A stretch of 5,288 nucleotides of DNA, taken from positions 1 to 5,288 of the forward strand of contig JARICQ010000116.1 in NCBI GenBank assembly GCA_029264075.1, given 5' to 3'. The notes below the pieces were generated by a model. The model had not been told where the DNA came from and did not search any database. It saw only the letters and a list, made by a program, of their open reading frames with translations. Each line of letters starts with the position of its first letter. Position 1 is the stretch's first letter. The translations under genes were made by a program, and so were the position numbers. The DNA is from Tissierellaceae bacterium. GTDB taxonomy: Bacteria; Bacillota; Clostridia; Tissierellales; Tissierellaceae. Of this stretch, positions 1 through 5,288 are shown piece by piece.

Positions 1-402
1 TCCAGATAAGGTCACTCCACCACCAGATTCTTCATATAAAATAATATCTTTTTTCACTTCTTCGAATAATTCTTCAGCTGTATAATATTTACCTGCTATT
101 TCCAAAGCATCATAGGCACAAAAATCAACACATTTTCCGCAGCTTTTACACTTACTTCTATCAAACAAAACATCTCCATCCTCTGACATTGTAAGTGCTT
201 CTTGCGGGCAAGCCTTTACACATGCACCACATTTTTTACATCTCTCTTCATATCTTATCAGCTCTTGATTATAATTTTGACTTTCTGGATTGTGACACCA
301 AGAACAATTTAAGCCACATCCTTTAAAAAATATAGTTGTCCTAATTCCATCTCCATCATGTAGCGAAAATTTTTGAATATTTAAAACCAATGCTTTATTC
401 AC
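1..402 (-). CDS. Glycyl-radical enzyme activating protein (radical SAM), 5' part only
   Basis: Activases of this family cleave S-adenosylmethionine at a [4Fe-4S] cluster and abstract hydrogen from a glycine of a partner glycyl-radical enzyme in the cytoplasm. The 134 visible codons show HDGDGIRTT (residues 15-23), the radical-SAM CxxxCxxC triad at Cys29, Cys33 and Cys36 followed by HNPE, then two ferredoxin-like CxxCxxCxxxC sets at Cys55/58/61/65 and Cys85/88/91/95, and finally ESGGGVTLSG, where the family normally continues into GGEP. The gene is therefore cut by the window edge and should run on to roughly 300 residues. I chose the GTG at 402-400 because AAAGGTG (418-412) lies 9 bases upstream; an in-frame GTG at 414 sits inside that ribosome binding site. 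The double-cluster insert is typical of activases for non-PFL glycyl-radical enzymes (hydroxyphenylacetate, choline, glycerol, arylsuccinate types); PFL activase lacks it. The partner enzyme is not visible, so substrate and gene symbol stay open. Confidence 0.93.
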   Translation of the reverse strand, partial: MNKALVLNIQKFSLHDGDGIRTTIFFKGCGLNCSWCHNPESQNYNQELIRYEERCKKCGACVKACPQEALTMSEDGDVLFDRSKCKSCGKCVDFCAYDALEIAGKYYTAEELFEEVKKDIILYEESGGGVTLSG

Positions 403-411
403 AAAGCCACG

Positions 412-418
412 CACCTTT
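412..418 (-). promoter_or_regulatory. Ribosome binding site fixing the GTG start of the activase gene
   Basis: AAAGGTG reads on the minus strand from 418 to 412 and is 9 bases ahead of GTG at 402. It decides between two in-frame GTG codons: the upstream one (414-412) is the end of the ribosome binding site itself and has no purine-rich sequence before it. Confidence 0.7.
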
Positions 419-471
419 AATATTGTATTTAAATTGTATTCACTAAAAGCAAATACGGCTCTAATGGTATC

Positions 472-500
472 ATTATAGACATATTTAAAGTAATTGTCAA
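472..500 (-). promoter_or_regulatory. Consensus sigma-A promoter of the activase gene
   Basis: On the minus strand TTGACA (500-495) is followed after exactly 17 bases by TATAAT (477-472). Both hexamers match the housekeeping consensus perfectly. The expected transcription start is near 465, giving a leader of about 60 bases before the GTG at 402. It lies just beyond the nfnAB terminator, so the activase forms its own transcription unit. Such a strong core promoter suggests high basal output or control by a repressor; I see no clear operator over it. Confidence 0.85.
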
Positions 501-530
501 TTTGTTTCTATAGATATTATAGGTAAATAT

Positions 531-573
531 AAAAAGGCAGATGATGAGCATATACCCATCTTTCTGCCTTTTT
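531..573 (-). terminator. Rho-independent terminator of the nfnAB operon
   Basis: The plus strand holds AAAAAGGCAGA (531-541) and its exact complement TCTGCCTTTTT (563-573), an 11-bp stem. Inside it a further GATG/CATC helix (543-546 with 557-560) can form after a small internal loop. Read on the minus strand the stem ends in CTGCC followed by five T, about 33 bases past the nfnB stop. The A-tract on the other side means it could also work on the plus strand, but no plus-strand gene needs it. Confidence 0.85.
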
Positions 574-605
574 TAGGCTCTTAATTTTGCAAAAGCCATT
601 TACAA

Positions 606-2000
606 TTACTCATTTTTACTCATTATATATTCGTCCATTGCCTTAGCTGCATCTTTTCCTGCACCCATGGCGAGTATTACTGTTGCAGCGCCCGTTACAG
701 CATCTCCACCCGCAAATATACCTTCACGAGTTGTTCTACCCTTTTCATCTGCTACTAGACATTGCCATTGGTTTACATCTAGCCCTTCAGTAGTAGAAGA
801 TATAAGTGGATTTGGTGAGGTTCCAAGAGACATGATAACAGTGTCTACTGGGAATTCAAACTCTGAGCCTTCTATAGGCATAGGTCTTCTTCTTCCTGAT
901 TCATCAGGTTCTCCAAGTTCCATTCTTATACATTTGATTCCAGATACCCATCCTTTTTCATCTCCAAGAATCTCTACTGGATTTGTTAGGAGCTCAAATA
1001 TTATCCCCTCATCTATAGCATGATGCACTTCCTCTGCCCTTGCAGGAAGTTCTTCTTGGGTTCTTCTATATACAACATATACCTCTGCTCCAAGTCTTTT
1101 AGCAGTCCTGGCAGCATCCATTGCAACATTTCCTCCACCGACTACTGCTACTTTTTCTCCAACCTTGATAGGAGTATCTGAGTCCTCTCTAAAGGCCTTC
1201 ATTAGATTGTTTCTAGTCAAGAACTCATTCGCTGAGAATACACCATTTAAGTTTTCTCCATCTATCCCCATAAACTTTGGAAGTCCTGCACCAGATCCAA
1301 TAAATACTGCCTCAAATCCCTCTTCAAATATTTCATCTACTGTAATAGTTCTACCAACTATTACATTTGTCTCTATTTTAACTCCTAAGTCCTTTAGGTT
1401 TTCGATTTCTTTTTTAACTATGTCTTCTTTTGGAAGTCTAAACTCTGGGATACCATATACAAGTACTCCACCGGCTTCATGAAGAGCTTCAAATATAGTT
1501 ACATCATATCCTTCTTTGGCAAGTTCACCTGCACATGTAACTCCTGCCGGTCCTGAACCTACTACTGCTACCTTATGCCCATTGGATTCTTTTGTAGATC
1601 CTACTTTGATATTGTTATTAATTGCCCAGTCTGCTGCAAATCTTTCAAGCTTTCCTATAGCTATAGCATCACCTTTTTTGCCTAGTATGCAGGTTTTCTC
1701 GCACTGCTCTTCCTGAGGACAAACCCTACCACATACTGCTGGAAGTGCTGAATACTGAGCTAAGATCCTTGCAGATTCTTCGAAATTTCCTTCTGCAATC
1801 TCATGAATAAATCCAGGTATATCTATAGATACAGGACATCCTGGTACACAAAATGGTTTTTTACACTGTATACATCTGCTAGCTTCCTTCATAGCTTCTT
1901 CTTCAGTATATCCCAAACATACCTCTTCAAAGTTTTTATTCCTTACATCTGGATCTTGGTTTGAAATAGGAACTCTAGTAAATCTATCTACTTTTGCCAT
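606..2000 (-). CDS. nfnB: NfnB, large subunit of NAD-dependent reduced ferredoxin:NADP+ oxidoreductase
   Basis: The large subunit of the cytoplasmic electron-bifurcating NfnAB complex, which reversibly couples NADH and reduced ferredoxin to NADP+ reduction. The 464-residue protein has the usual family length. N-terminal cysteines at 43/46/51/55 (CIQCKKPFCVPGC) and 90/94/100/104 supply two [4Fe-4S] clusters. The FAD fold begins at GSGPAG (148-153), the NADP(H)-binding fold at GGGNVAMD (288-295), and the closing FAD motif GIFAGGDAVTGAAT is at 427-440. The ATG at 2000 is chosen because AGGAGG lies 10 bases upstream and the protein then begins MAKVDR; a longer reading from an ATG at 2033 would put that ribosome binding site inside the gene. 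The start overlaps the nfnA stop by one base (TAATG), implying translational coupling. The protein resembles the small glutamate synthase subunit GltD and is often annotated as GltA or GltD, but no glutamate synthase large subunit is present and the NfnA partner settles the assignment. Confidence 0.93.
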   Translation of the reverse strand: MAKVDRFTRVPISNQDPDVRNKNFEEVCLGYTEEEAMKEASRCIQCKKPFCVPGCPVSIDIPGFIHEIAEGNFEESARILAQYSALPAVCGRVCPQEEQCEKTCILGKKGDAIAIGKLERFAADWAINNNIKVGSTKESNGHKVAVVGSGPAGVTCAGELAKEGYDVTIFEALHEAGGVLVYGIPEFRLPKEDIVKKEIENLKDLGVKIETNVIVGRTITVDEIFEEGFEAVFIGSGAGLPKFMGIDGENLNGVFSANEFLTRNNLMKAFREDSDTPIKVGEKVAVVGGGNVAMDAARTAKRLGAEVYVVYRRTQEELPARAEEVHHAIDEGIIFELLTNPVEILGDEKGWVSGIKCIRMELGEPDESGRRRPMPIEGSEFEFPVDTVIMSLGTSPNPLISSTTEGLDVNQWQCLVADEKGRTTREGIFAGGDAVTGAATVILAMGAGKDAAKAMDEYIMSKNE

Positions 2001-2872
2001 TATTTTCCAACCTCCTCTAAGCCTATTTTGCATGCTTCATCTTTTTTTATTTCTTCATTCTTGTATTGACCTTGTCTTCTAAGTGCCTCTTCGAAGTCAA
2101 CATCATGACCATCAAACTCTGGTCCATCTACACATGCAAATTTAGTCTCTCCACCTACACTAACCCTACATGCACCACACATACCAGTTCCATCTACCAT
2201 GATTGGGTTAAGTGAAACTACTGTAGGTATATCGTATTTTTTTGTAGTAAGTGCTACAAACTTCATCATTATCATTGGTCCTATTGATATACAAAGGTCA
2301 TATTCTTTTCCTTGATTGCCTACTAATTCATCAATATAGTCAGTAACCAATCCATGGAAACCATAAGATCCATCGTCTGTTGCAACATATAAGTTGCCAG
2401 AAACTGATTTAAGCTTATCTTCTAAGACAACTAAATCTTTTGTCTTAGCTCCCATTATTACATCAGCTTCTACCCCATGTGCATGTAGCCATTTAACCTG
2501 AGGATAAACAGGTGCTGTACCTACTCCCCCGGCTACAAATAATATTTTTTTCTTCTTTAATTCTTCGATATCTTCATTTACATATGATGATGGAACTCCA
2601 AGTGGTCCTACGAAATCTTGGAAGTATTCTCCTTCTTCATATATAGCCATCTTCTTAGTAGAGCTACCCATAGCTTGAACTACTATTTGGACAGTTCCCG
2701 CTTCTTCATCATAGTCGCAGATGGTCAAAGGTACACGCTCACCAGTTTCATCTGCAATGACAATTACAAATTGACCTGGCTTTGCTGATTTAGCTACTCT
2801 TGGTGCCAAAACATCCATTGCAAAAATATTTGGTGCAAGTATTTCTTTTTTTACTATTTTATACAATTGCAC
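2000..2872 (-). CDS. nfnA: NfnA, small subunit of NAD-dependent reduced ferredoxin:NADP+ oxidoreductase
   Basis: The small subunit of the NfnAB bifurcating complex, of the ferredoxin-NADP reductase/PyrK-like family, carrying FAD, an NAD(H) site and a [2Fe-2S] cluster. Residues 46-51 (RVPLTI) fit the flavin-binding strand, GGVGTAP (115-121) the nucleotide-binding loop, and VDGTGMCGAC (226-235) plus Cys247 the cluster site. PyrK has a CxxxxCxxC pattern here; in this protein the first position is Asp227, followed by Cys232 and Cys235. This agrees with the Asp-ligated [2Fe-2S] cluster known from Nfn and separates it from the dihydroorotate dehydrogenase subunit. Length is 290 residues from GTG at 2872, close to the family norm. 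The start is uncertain: GGGGG is only 2 bases before that GTG, whereas TTG at 2866-2864 has 8-base spacing and would give an N-terminus of MYKIVKKE, which looks more like relatives. An in-frame TAA at 2893-2891 rules out anything much longer. It is the first gene of the operon with nfnB. Confidence 0.92.
   Translation of the reverse strand: MQLYKIVKKEILAPNIFAMDVLAPRVAKSAKPGQFVIVIADETGERVPLTICDYDEEAGTVQIVVQAMGSSTKKMAIYEEGEYFQDFVGPLGVPSSYVNEDIEELKKKKILFVAGGVGTAPVYPQVKWLHAHGVEADVIMGAKTKDLVVLEDKLKSVSGNLYVATDDGSYGFHGLVTDYIDELVGNQGKEYDLCISIGPMIMMKFVALTTKKYDIPTVVSLNPIMVDGTGMCGACRVSVGGETKFACVDGPEFDGHDVDFEEALRRQGQYKNEEIKKDEACKIGLEEVGK
2011..2016 (-). promoter_or_regulatory. Ribosome binding site of nfnB, inside the nfnA 3' end
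   Basis: A perfect AGGAGG on the minus strand (2016-2011), 10 bases before the nfnB ATG at 2000 and within the last codons of nfnA. It decides the nfnB start in favour of 2000 over 2033 and fits translational coupling through the TAATG junction. Confidence 0.85.
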
Positions 2873-2874
2873 TT

Positions 2875-2881
2875 CCCCCTT
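2875..2881 (-). promoter_or_regulatory. Ribosome binding site of nfnA
   Basis: AAGGGGG on the minus strand (2881-2875) is one base away from AAGGAGG. It is 2 bases from GTG at 2872 but 8 bases from TTG at 2866, so it favours the TTG as the real start. Confidence 0.6.
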
Positions 2882-2920
2882 ATTATATATTTAGATTTTA
2901 TGAGATTAAGTAAATTTAAA

Positions 2921-2935
2921 ATGTGAAAACCACAT
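2921..2935. repeat. Short inverted repeat in the nfnA leader
   Basis: ATGTG-AAAAC-CACAT, with five-base perfect arms and a five-base centre, lies about 50 bases before the nfnA start and downstream of the likely transcription start. It could be an operator half-turn pair or a small hairpin, but it is short enough to be chance. I can match it to no known regulator consensus: the spacing is wrong for a CRP/FNR site and the central CG of a cre site is missing. Confidence 0.3.
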
Positions 2936-2960
2936 CACTAAGAGTTTAACACAATGTAGG

Positions 2961-2966
2961 ATTATA
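2961..2966 (-). promoter_or_regulatory. Possible -10 element of the nfnAB promoter
   Basis: TATAAT reads on the minus strand from 2966 to 2961, placing the transcription start near 2954 and a leader of about 80 bases before nfnA. No good -35 hexamer stands 16-18 bases upstream (the 17-base position reads TAATTT), so the promoter is weak, activator-dependent or misplaced. It is embedded in the 17-bp dyad at 2961-2977. Confidence 0.4.
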
Positions 2967-2977
2967 TTCAATATAAT
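2961..2977. repeat. Perfect 17-bp dyad overlapping the possible nfnAB promoter
   Basis: ATTATATT-C-AATATAAT has exact 8-base arms around a single central base. The position over a -10 hexamer upstream of nfnA is where a repressor operator would be expected. Its shape (odd-length, single-base centre, A/T only) recalls Fur/PerR-type boxes, but the sequence does not match the PerR (TTATAATNATTATAA) or Fur consensus. In such A/T-rich DNA a chance origin is quite possible. Confidence 0.4.
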
Positions 2978-3018
2978 AGTTAAAAATTACCCAATCTTTT
3001 TAGTTGCTGTTTTTTTCT

Positions 3019-3054
3019 AAAGAAAACAAGACATTTAAATGTCTTGTTTTCTTT
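3019..3054 (-). terminator. Probable terminator after the phosphohexomutase gene (36-bp perfect palindrome)
   Basis: The arms AAAGAAAACAAGACATTT (3019-3036) and their exact complement (3037-3054) meet with no spacer, so RNA from either strand folds into one long stem with a small TTAA loop. It lies about 65 bases past the phosphohexomutase stop. On the minus strand the 3' arm ends in TTTTCTTT, which gives a U-rich run opposite an A-rich one, the usual pattern of bidirectional terminators in low-GC Firmicutes. The core has few G/C pairs and no long U-run follows the stem, so termination may be partial. Confidence 0.65.
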
Positions 3055-3118
3055 GTATATATTATCTTTCATGCTTTTCAAATAATAAAGCTACTTTGTT
3101 AATTTGTGTGGACTATAT

Positions 3119-4807
3119 TTAGTCTATACTTTTTATTCTCTTTAGGACAGTTTCTTTTATGTCTTTAATCTTCTTTTCAGATTTTTCTTCATTTTTATCT
3201 TTTGAGTAGATATACAACTTTATCTTTGGTTCTGTTCCTGATGGTCTAAGGGCATACCAAGATCCGTCATCTAAAAAGTATATTAGTGCATTTGTCTTTG
3301 GAAGACCTGTATCATCTAATAGATAGTCAACAGTTTTTTCTAATTTCATATCCTCTATTTCTTCTATAGCTTCTTCTCTAAAATCAACCATGATCCTACC
3401 TATTCTCTCGCTTCCATCTAGACCTTCTAGGACTATTGAGATTAGTTCTTCCTTGTAGTAGCCATACTCCTCATATATCTCCTCTAATATGTCTAGGAGT
3501 GATTTGCCTCTTTTTTTATAATATGCTGCCATCTCAGCTATCAGCATAGAAGTAATCACGGCGTCCTTGTCTCTTACATAAGTTCCGTAGACATATCCGA
3601 TACTTTCCTCGTATCCAAATATAAAGGTGTTTTCACCGGTTTTATCATATCTATTTGCTTCTTCGCATATATACTTAAATCCTGTCAAAGTCTCTATAGT
3701 TTCTACATTATACTTTGCGGCTATTGCCTTGCTTAAATTACCTGTCACTATAGACTTGACTATTACCCCATCATCTGGAATATTGTTTTTTTCATCCCTT
3801 CGTGAAAGTATATAGTTGACGAGTAAGGCTCCCATTTGATTTCCATTTATAAATTTATATTCTCCATCATCTTCTTTGACCATTGCAGCAACCCTATCAC
3901 AATCTGGATCAGTTGCCAGTAAGATATCTGCATCTTCCTTTTTACCCAATGCTATTGAGTATTCAAAAGCCTTCTCATCTTCTGGATTTGGATATCCAAT
4001 AGTAGTGAAGTCTGGATCTGGTTTTTCTTGTTCAGGAACTACTACTATATTGTGAAAGCCCCTATCTTTTAAAATCCTTCTTACAGGAATATTACCAGTT
4101 CCATTTAAAGGTGAGTAGACTATCTTTATATCCTTATCGATGTCATTGCTAATTTTTAGATTTAAAAGTTCTTCATTATATTTCTCATCTACTTGCCTGT
4201 CAATATACTCTATGAAACCTTCCTTAATCCCTTTATCTAGATCCATGATCTTTATTTTATTGAAATCCTCTATCTTGTCAATTTCTTCCAATACTTCTTC
4301 TGCTATATCATCTAGTATCTGAGAACCCTCTTCCCAATACACCTTGTAGCCATTGTAGTCTCTTGGATTGTGGCTTGCAGTTACAACTATACCTGCCATA
4401 GTATTTAAATACCTAACAGCATATGACAGCATTGGAGCAGGTCTTATTCCATCAAACAAGTAGGCCTTTATGCCGTTTGCAGCAAGCACCCTAGCTGAAA
4501 CTTCTGCAAATTCATCTGAAAAATGCCTTACATCGTAAGCTATAGCTACACCTCTGTCCATAGCTTCTTGACCTCTCTTTGCTATAGTAGCTGCCAAACC
4601 CTGACTAGCTAAAGATACTGTGTATTTGTTCATCCTGTTAGTTCCAGCACCAATCTTGCCTCTAAGTCCTGCAGTACCAAATGTAAGGTCCTTGTAAAAC
4701 CTATCTTCAATTTCACTTTCATCGCTTATAGCCCTGAGCTCATCTTTAGTTTCCTTGTCAAAATAATCATTTTCTAGCCAATAGTTATAATTTTCCCTAT
4801 ATGCCAT
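3119..4807 (-). CDS. Phosphoglucomutase/phosphomannomutase, PgcA/PGM2-type alpha-D-phosphohexomutase
   Basis: A cytoplasmic enzyme that interconverts hexose 1- and 6-phosphates (typically glucose) through a phosphoserine, feeding glycogen, cell-wall or lipid-sugar synthesis. All four family signatures are present in order: the phosphoserine loop TASHNP (143-148, Ser145), the Mg-binding loop DPDCDR (300-305), the sugar-specificity loop GYEES (398-402) and the phosphate-binding loop RPSGTEPK (521-528). The N-terminal FGTAGLRG (43-50) and GAGTNRMN (53-60) and the TLTGFKYI stretch (373-380) mark the long PgcA/PGM2 branch, which also contains phosphopentomutases. At 562 residues it is close to full family length, and no break is seen. 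The ATG at 4807 has GGGGAG 7 bases upstream. The gene has its own promoter and a downstream hairpin, so it seems monocistronic; neighbours give no hint of a dedicated pathway. The fold is certain, while the exact sugar (glucose, mannose or ribose phosphate) is inferred. Confidence 0.93.
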   Translation of the reverse strand: MAYRENYNYWLENDYFDKETKDELRAISDESEIEDRFYKDLTFGTAGLRGKIGAGTNRMNKYTVSLASQGLAATIAKRGQEAMDRGVAIAYDVRHFSDEFAEVSARVLAANGIKAYLFDGIRPAPMLSYAVRYLNTMAGIVVTASHNPRDYNGYKVYWEEGSQILDDIAEEVLEEIDKIEDFNKIKIMDLDKGIKEGFIEYIDRQVDEKYNEELLNLKISNDIDKDIKIVYSPLNGTGNIPVRRILKDRGFHNIVVVPEQEKPDPDFTTIGYPNPEDEKAFEYSIALGKKEDADILLATDPDCDRVAAMVKEDDGEYKFINGNQMGALLVNYILSRRDEKNNIPDDGVIVKSIVTGNLSKAIAAKYNVETIETLTGFKYICEEANRYDKTGENTFIFGYEESIGYVYGTYVRDKDAVITSMLIAEMAAYYKKRGKSLLDILEEIYEEYGYYKEELISIVLEGLDGSERIGRIMVDFREEAIEEIEDMKLEKTVDYLLDDTGLPKTNALIYFLDDGSWYALRPSGTEPKIKLYIYSKDKNEEKSEKKIKDIKETVLKRIKSID

Positions 4808-4814
4808 AATATCT

Positions 4815-4820
4815 CTCCCC
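4815..4820 (-). promoter_or_regulatory. Ribosome binding site of the phosphohexomutase gene
   Basis: GGGGAG on the minus strand (4820-4815), 7 bases before ATG at 4807, supports that start codon. Confidence 0.65.
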
Positions 4821-4837
4821 TTCTATCTTTATTTTTT

Positions 4838-4865
4838 ATTATATAGTGTTTTTTAAAAATTGCAA
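4838..4865 (-). promoter_or_regulatory. Probable promoter of the phosphohexomutase gene
   Basis: On the minus strand TTGCAA (4865-4860, four of six -35 bases) is followed after 16 bases by a perfect TATAAT (4843-4838). Transcription would begin near 4831 and leave a short leader of about 24 bases that includes the ribosome binding site. The spacer holds a T5A6 tract, which may add curvature. Confidence 0.6.
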
Positions 4866-4970
4866 AAATTACTTATAAAATATTCATACCCTTAAAGTAT
4901 CTGAATAAATCAAAATAAAGTCAAAGTTTAAATCCGATATCTAGCTGATTTCATTGTTTTTTATTTTTAT

Positions 4971-5288
4971 CTAATCTTCATATATATCATATTCATCATC
5001 AACTTTATCCTCATCTATTATATCACCGTCCAAGTTGATTTCTACAAAATTATCACTACTATATACTATTTGGTCCGAGCCTATTGTTTTCCACTCCTTA
5101 TACCTGTCTAATTCTTCGGATAGTTTTTTAAAGACAAAGCCTATAACAACTATATCATCAATATATCCTCCCATTAAAAAATCAGGAATAAGATCTATCG
5201 GGCTTACCAAATAGAGTAGTGATACTATGATCAATATTGCAGAGTTTTTCTGCAGCTCTTTATAGCTTCCATTTAATGAGTCTATCAA
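4971..5288 (-). CDS. DUF1232 (YkvA-like) small membrane protein, 5' end outside the window
   Basis: The 105 visible codons contain the DUF1232 core: a hydrophobic segment (about residues 16-36 of the visible part) running into SPIDLIPDFLMGGYIDD (29-45), then a second hydrophobic stretch (46-53). Proteins of this family are small, membrane-associated and of unknown function. The remainder is polar and ends in a strongly acidic tail: 11 of the last 19 residues are Asp or Glu. The reading frame is open to the right edge, where the first codon is TTG; this may be an internal leucine, so the true start is probably beyond the window and I cannot see its ribosome binding site. A TAG stop ends the gene at 4971. 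The phosphohexomutase gene downstream has a separate promoter, so no functional link between the two is implied. Confidence 0.82.
   Translation of the reverse strand: MIDSLNGSYKELQKNSAILIIVSLLYLVSPIDLIPDFLMGGYIDDIVVIGFVFKKLSEELDRYKEWKTIGSDQIVYSSDNFVEINLDGDIIDEDKVDDEYDIYED

Noticed and set aside
403..507. Upstream extension of the activase frame, which stays open to a TAG at 510-508
   Set aside because: It contains no ATG and would run through the consensus promoter; the aligned family N-terminus begins near the GTG at 402.
508..522. CTATA-GATAT-TATAG inverted repeat upstream of the activase promoter
   Set aside because: Five-base A/T-rich arms are expected by chance in such DNA, and no regulator consensus fits.
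667..1716. Open frames on the plus strand opposite nfnB (667-1023, 1165-1482, 1516-1716)
   Set aside because: They are antisense to a well-conserved gene, serine/proline-rich in the manner of shadow frames, have no recognisable domains, and are explained by the codon pattern of nfnB.
1998..2033. Longer nfnB reading starting at ATG 2033
   Set aside because: It would add 11 residues before MAKVDR, overlap nfnA by 34 bases, and place the perfect AGGAGG inside the coding sequence instead of before the start.
2882..2887. Second TATAAT on the minus strand just before nfnA
   Set aside because: It would place the transcription start inside the ribosome binding site, leaving no usable leader, and has no -35 partner.
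2906..2935. Nine-codon minus-strand frame starting at an ATG near 2935 in the nfnA leader, as a possible leader peptide
   Set aside because: No ribosome binding site precedes it, and the sequence has no attenuator-like run of one amino acid.
3627..4322. Plus-strand open frames opposite the phosphohexomutase gene (3627-3815, 4140-4322)
   Set aside because: Both are short, low-complexity shadows of a gene whose motifs are intact on the minus strand.
4883..4905. Weak hairpin TTCATAC/GTATCTGAA as a terminator for the DUF1232 gene
   Set aside because: The stem has only seven pairs with a bulge, little G/C, and no proper U-run behind it. I could not support a terminator in this gap.

Overview
The window looks like ordinary chromosomal DNA of a low-GC anaerobic Firmicute, most likely a clostridial or Tissierella-like lineage. 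That placement is inferred from A/T-rich intergenic DNA, frequent ATA and AGA codons, strong AGGAGG-type ribosome binding sites, an NfnAB ferredoxin:NADP oxidoreductase and a glycyl-radical-enzyme activase. All five supported genes lie on the minus strand, so they are transcribed from right to left. There are no rRNA, tRNA, CRISPR or mobile-element signatures.

In order of transcription: (1) the 3' part of a small DUF1232/YkvA-like membrane protein gene that enters at the right edge (4971-5288); (2) a complete phosphoglucomutase/phosphomannomutase gene of the PgcA/PGM2 type (3119-4807), with its own promoter (4838-4865) and a 36-bp perfect palindrome behind it (3019-3054), probably its terminator; (3) a two-gene operon, nfnA (2000-2872) and nfnB (606-2000), joined by a TAATG overlap and closed by a hairpin terminator (531-573); (4) the 5' 134 codons of a radical-SAM glycyl-radical-enzyme activase (1-402), driven by a textbook TTGACA-17-TATAAT promoter (472-500) and running off the left edge.

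Functionally, NfnA and NfnB form one soluble flavin-based electron-bifurcating enzyme that links NADH, ferredoxin and NADPH pools in anaerobes. The phosphohexomutase supplies glucose-1-phosphate or a related sugar phosphate for polymer synthesis. The activase installs a glycyl radical on a partner enzyme that is not in this window; its two extra ferredoxin clusters argue that the partner is not ordinary pyruvate formate-lyase. The activase and Nfn share a low-potential electron theme, but the intervening terminator and promoter make them separate transcription units.

I found no convincing undescribed system. The points most worth a second look are the identity of the missing glycyl-radical partner, a perfect 17-bp dyad over the likely nfnA promoter, and the uncertain nfnA start codon. 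No stretch longer than 300 bases lacks a gene; the three intergenic gaps (403-605, 2873-3118, 4808-4970) hold the promoters, terminators and dyads listed.
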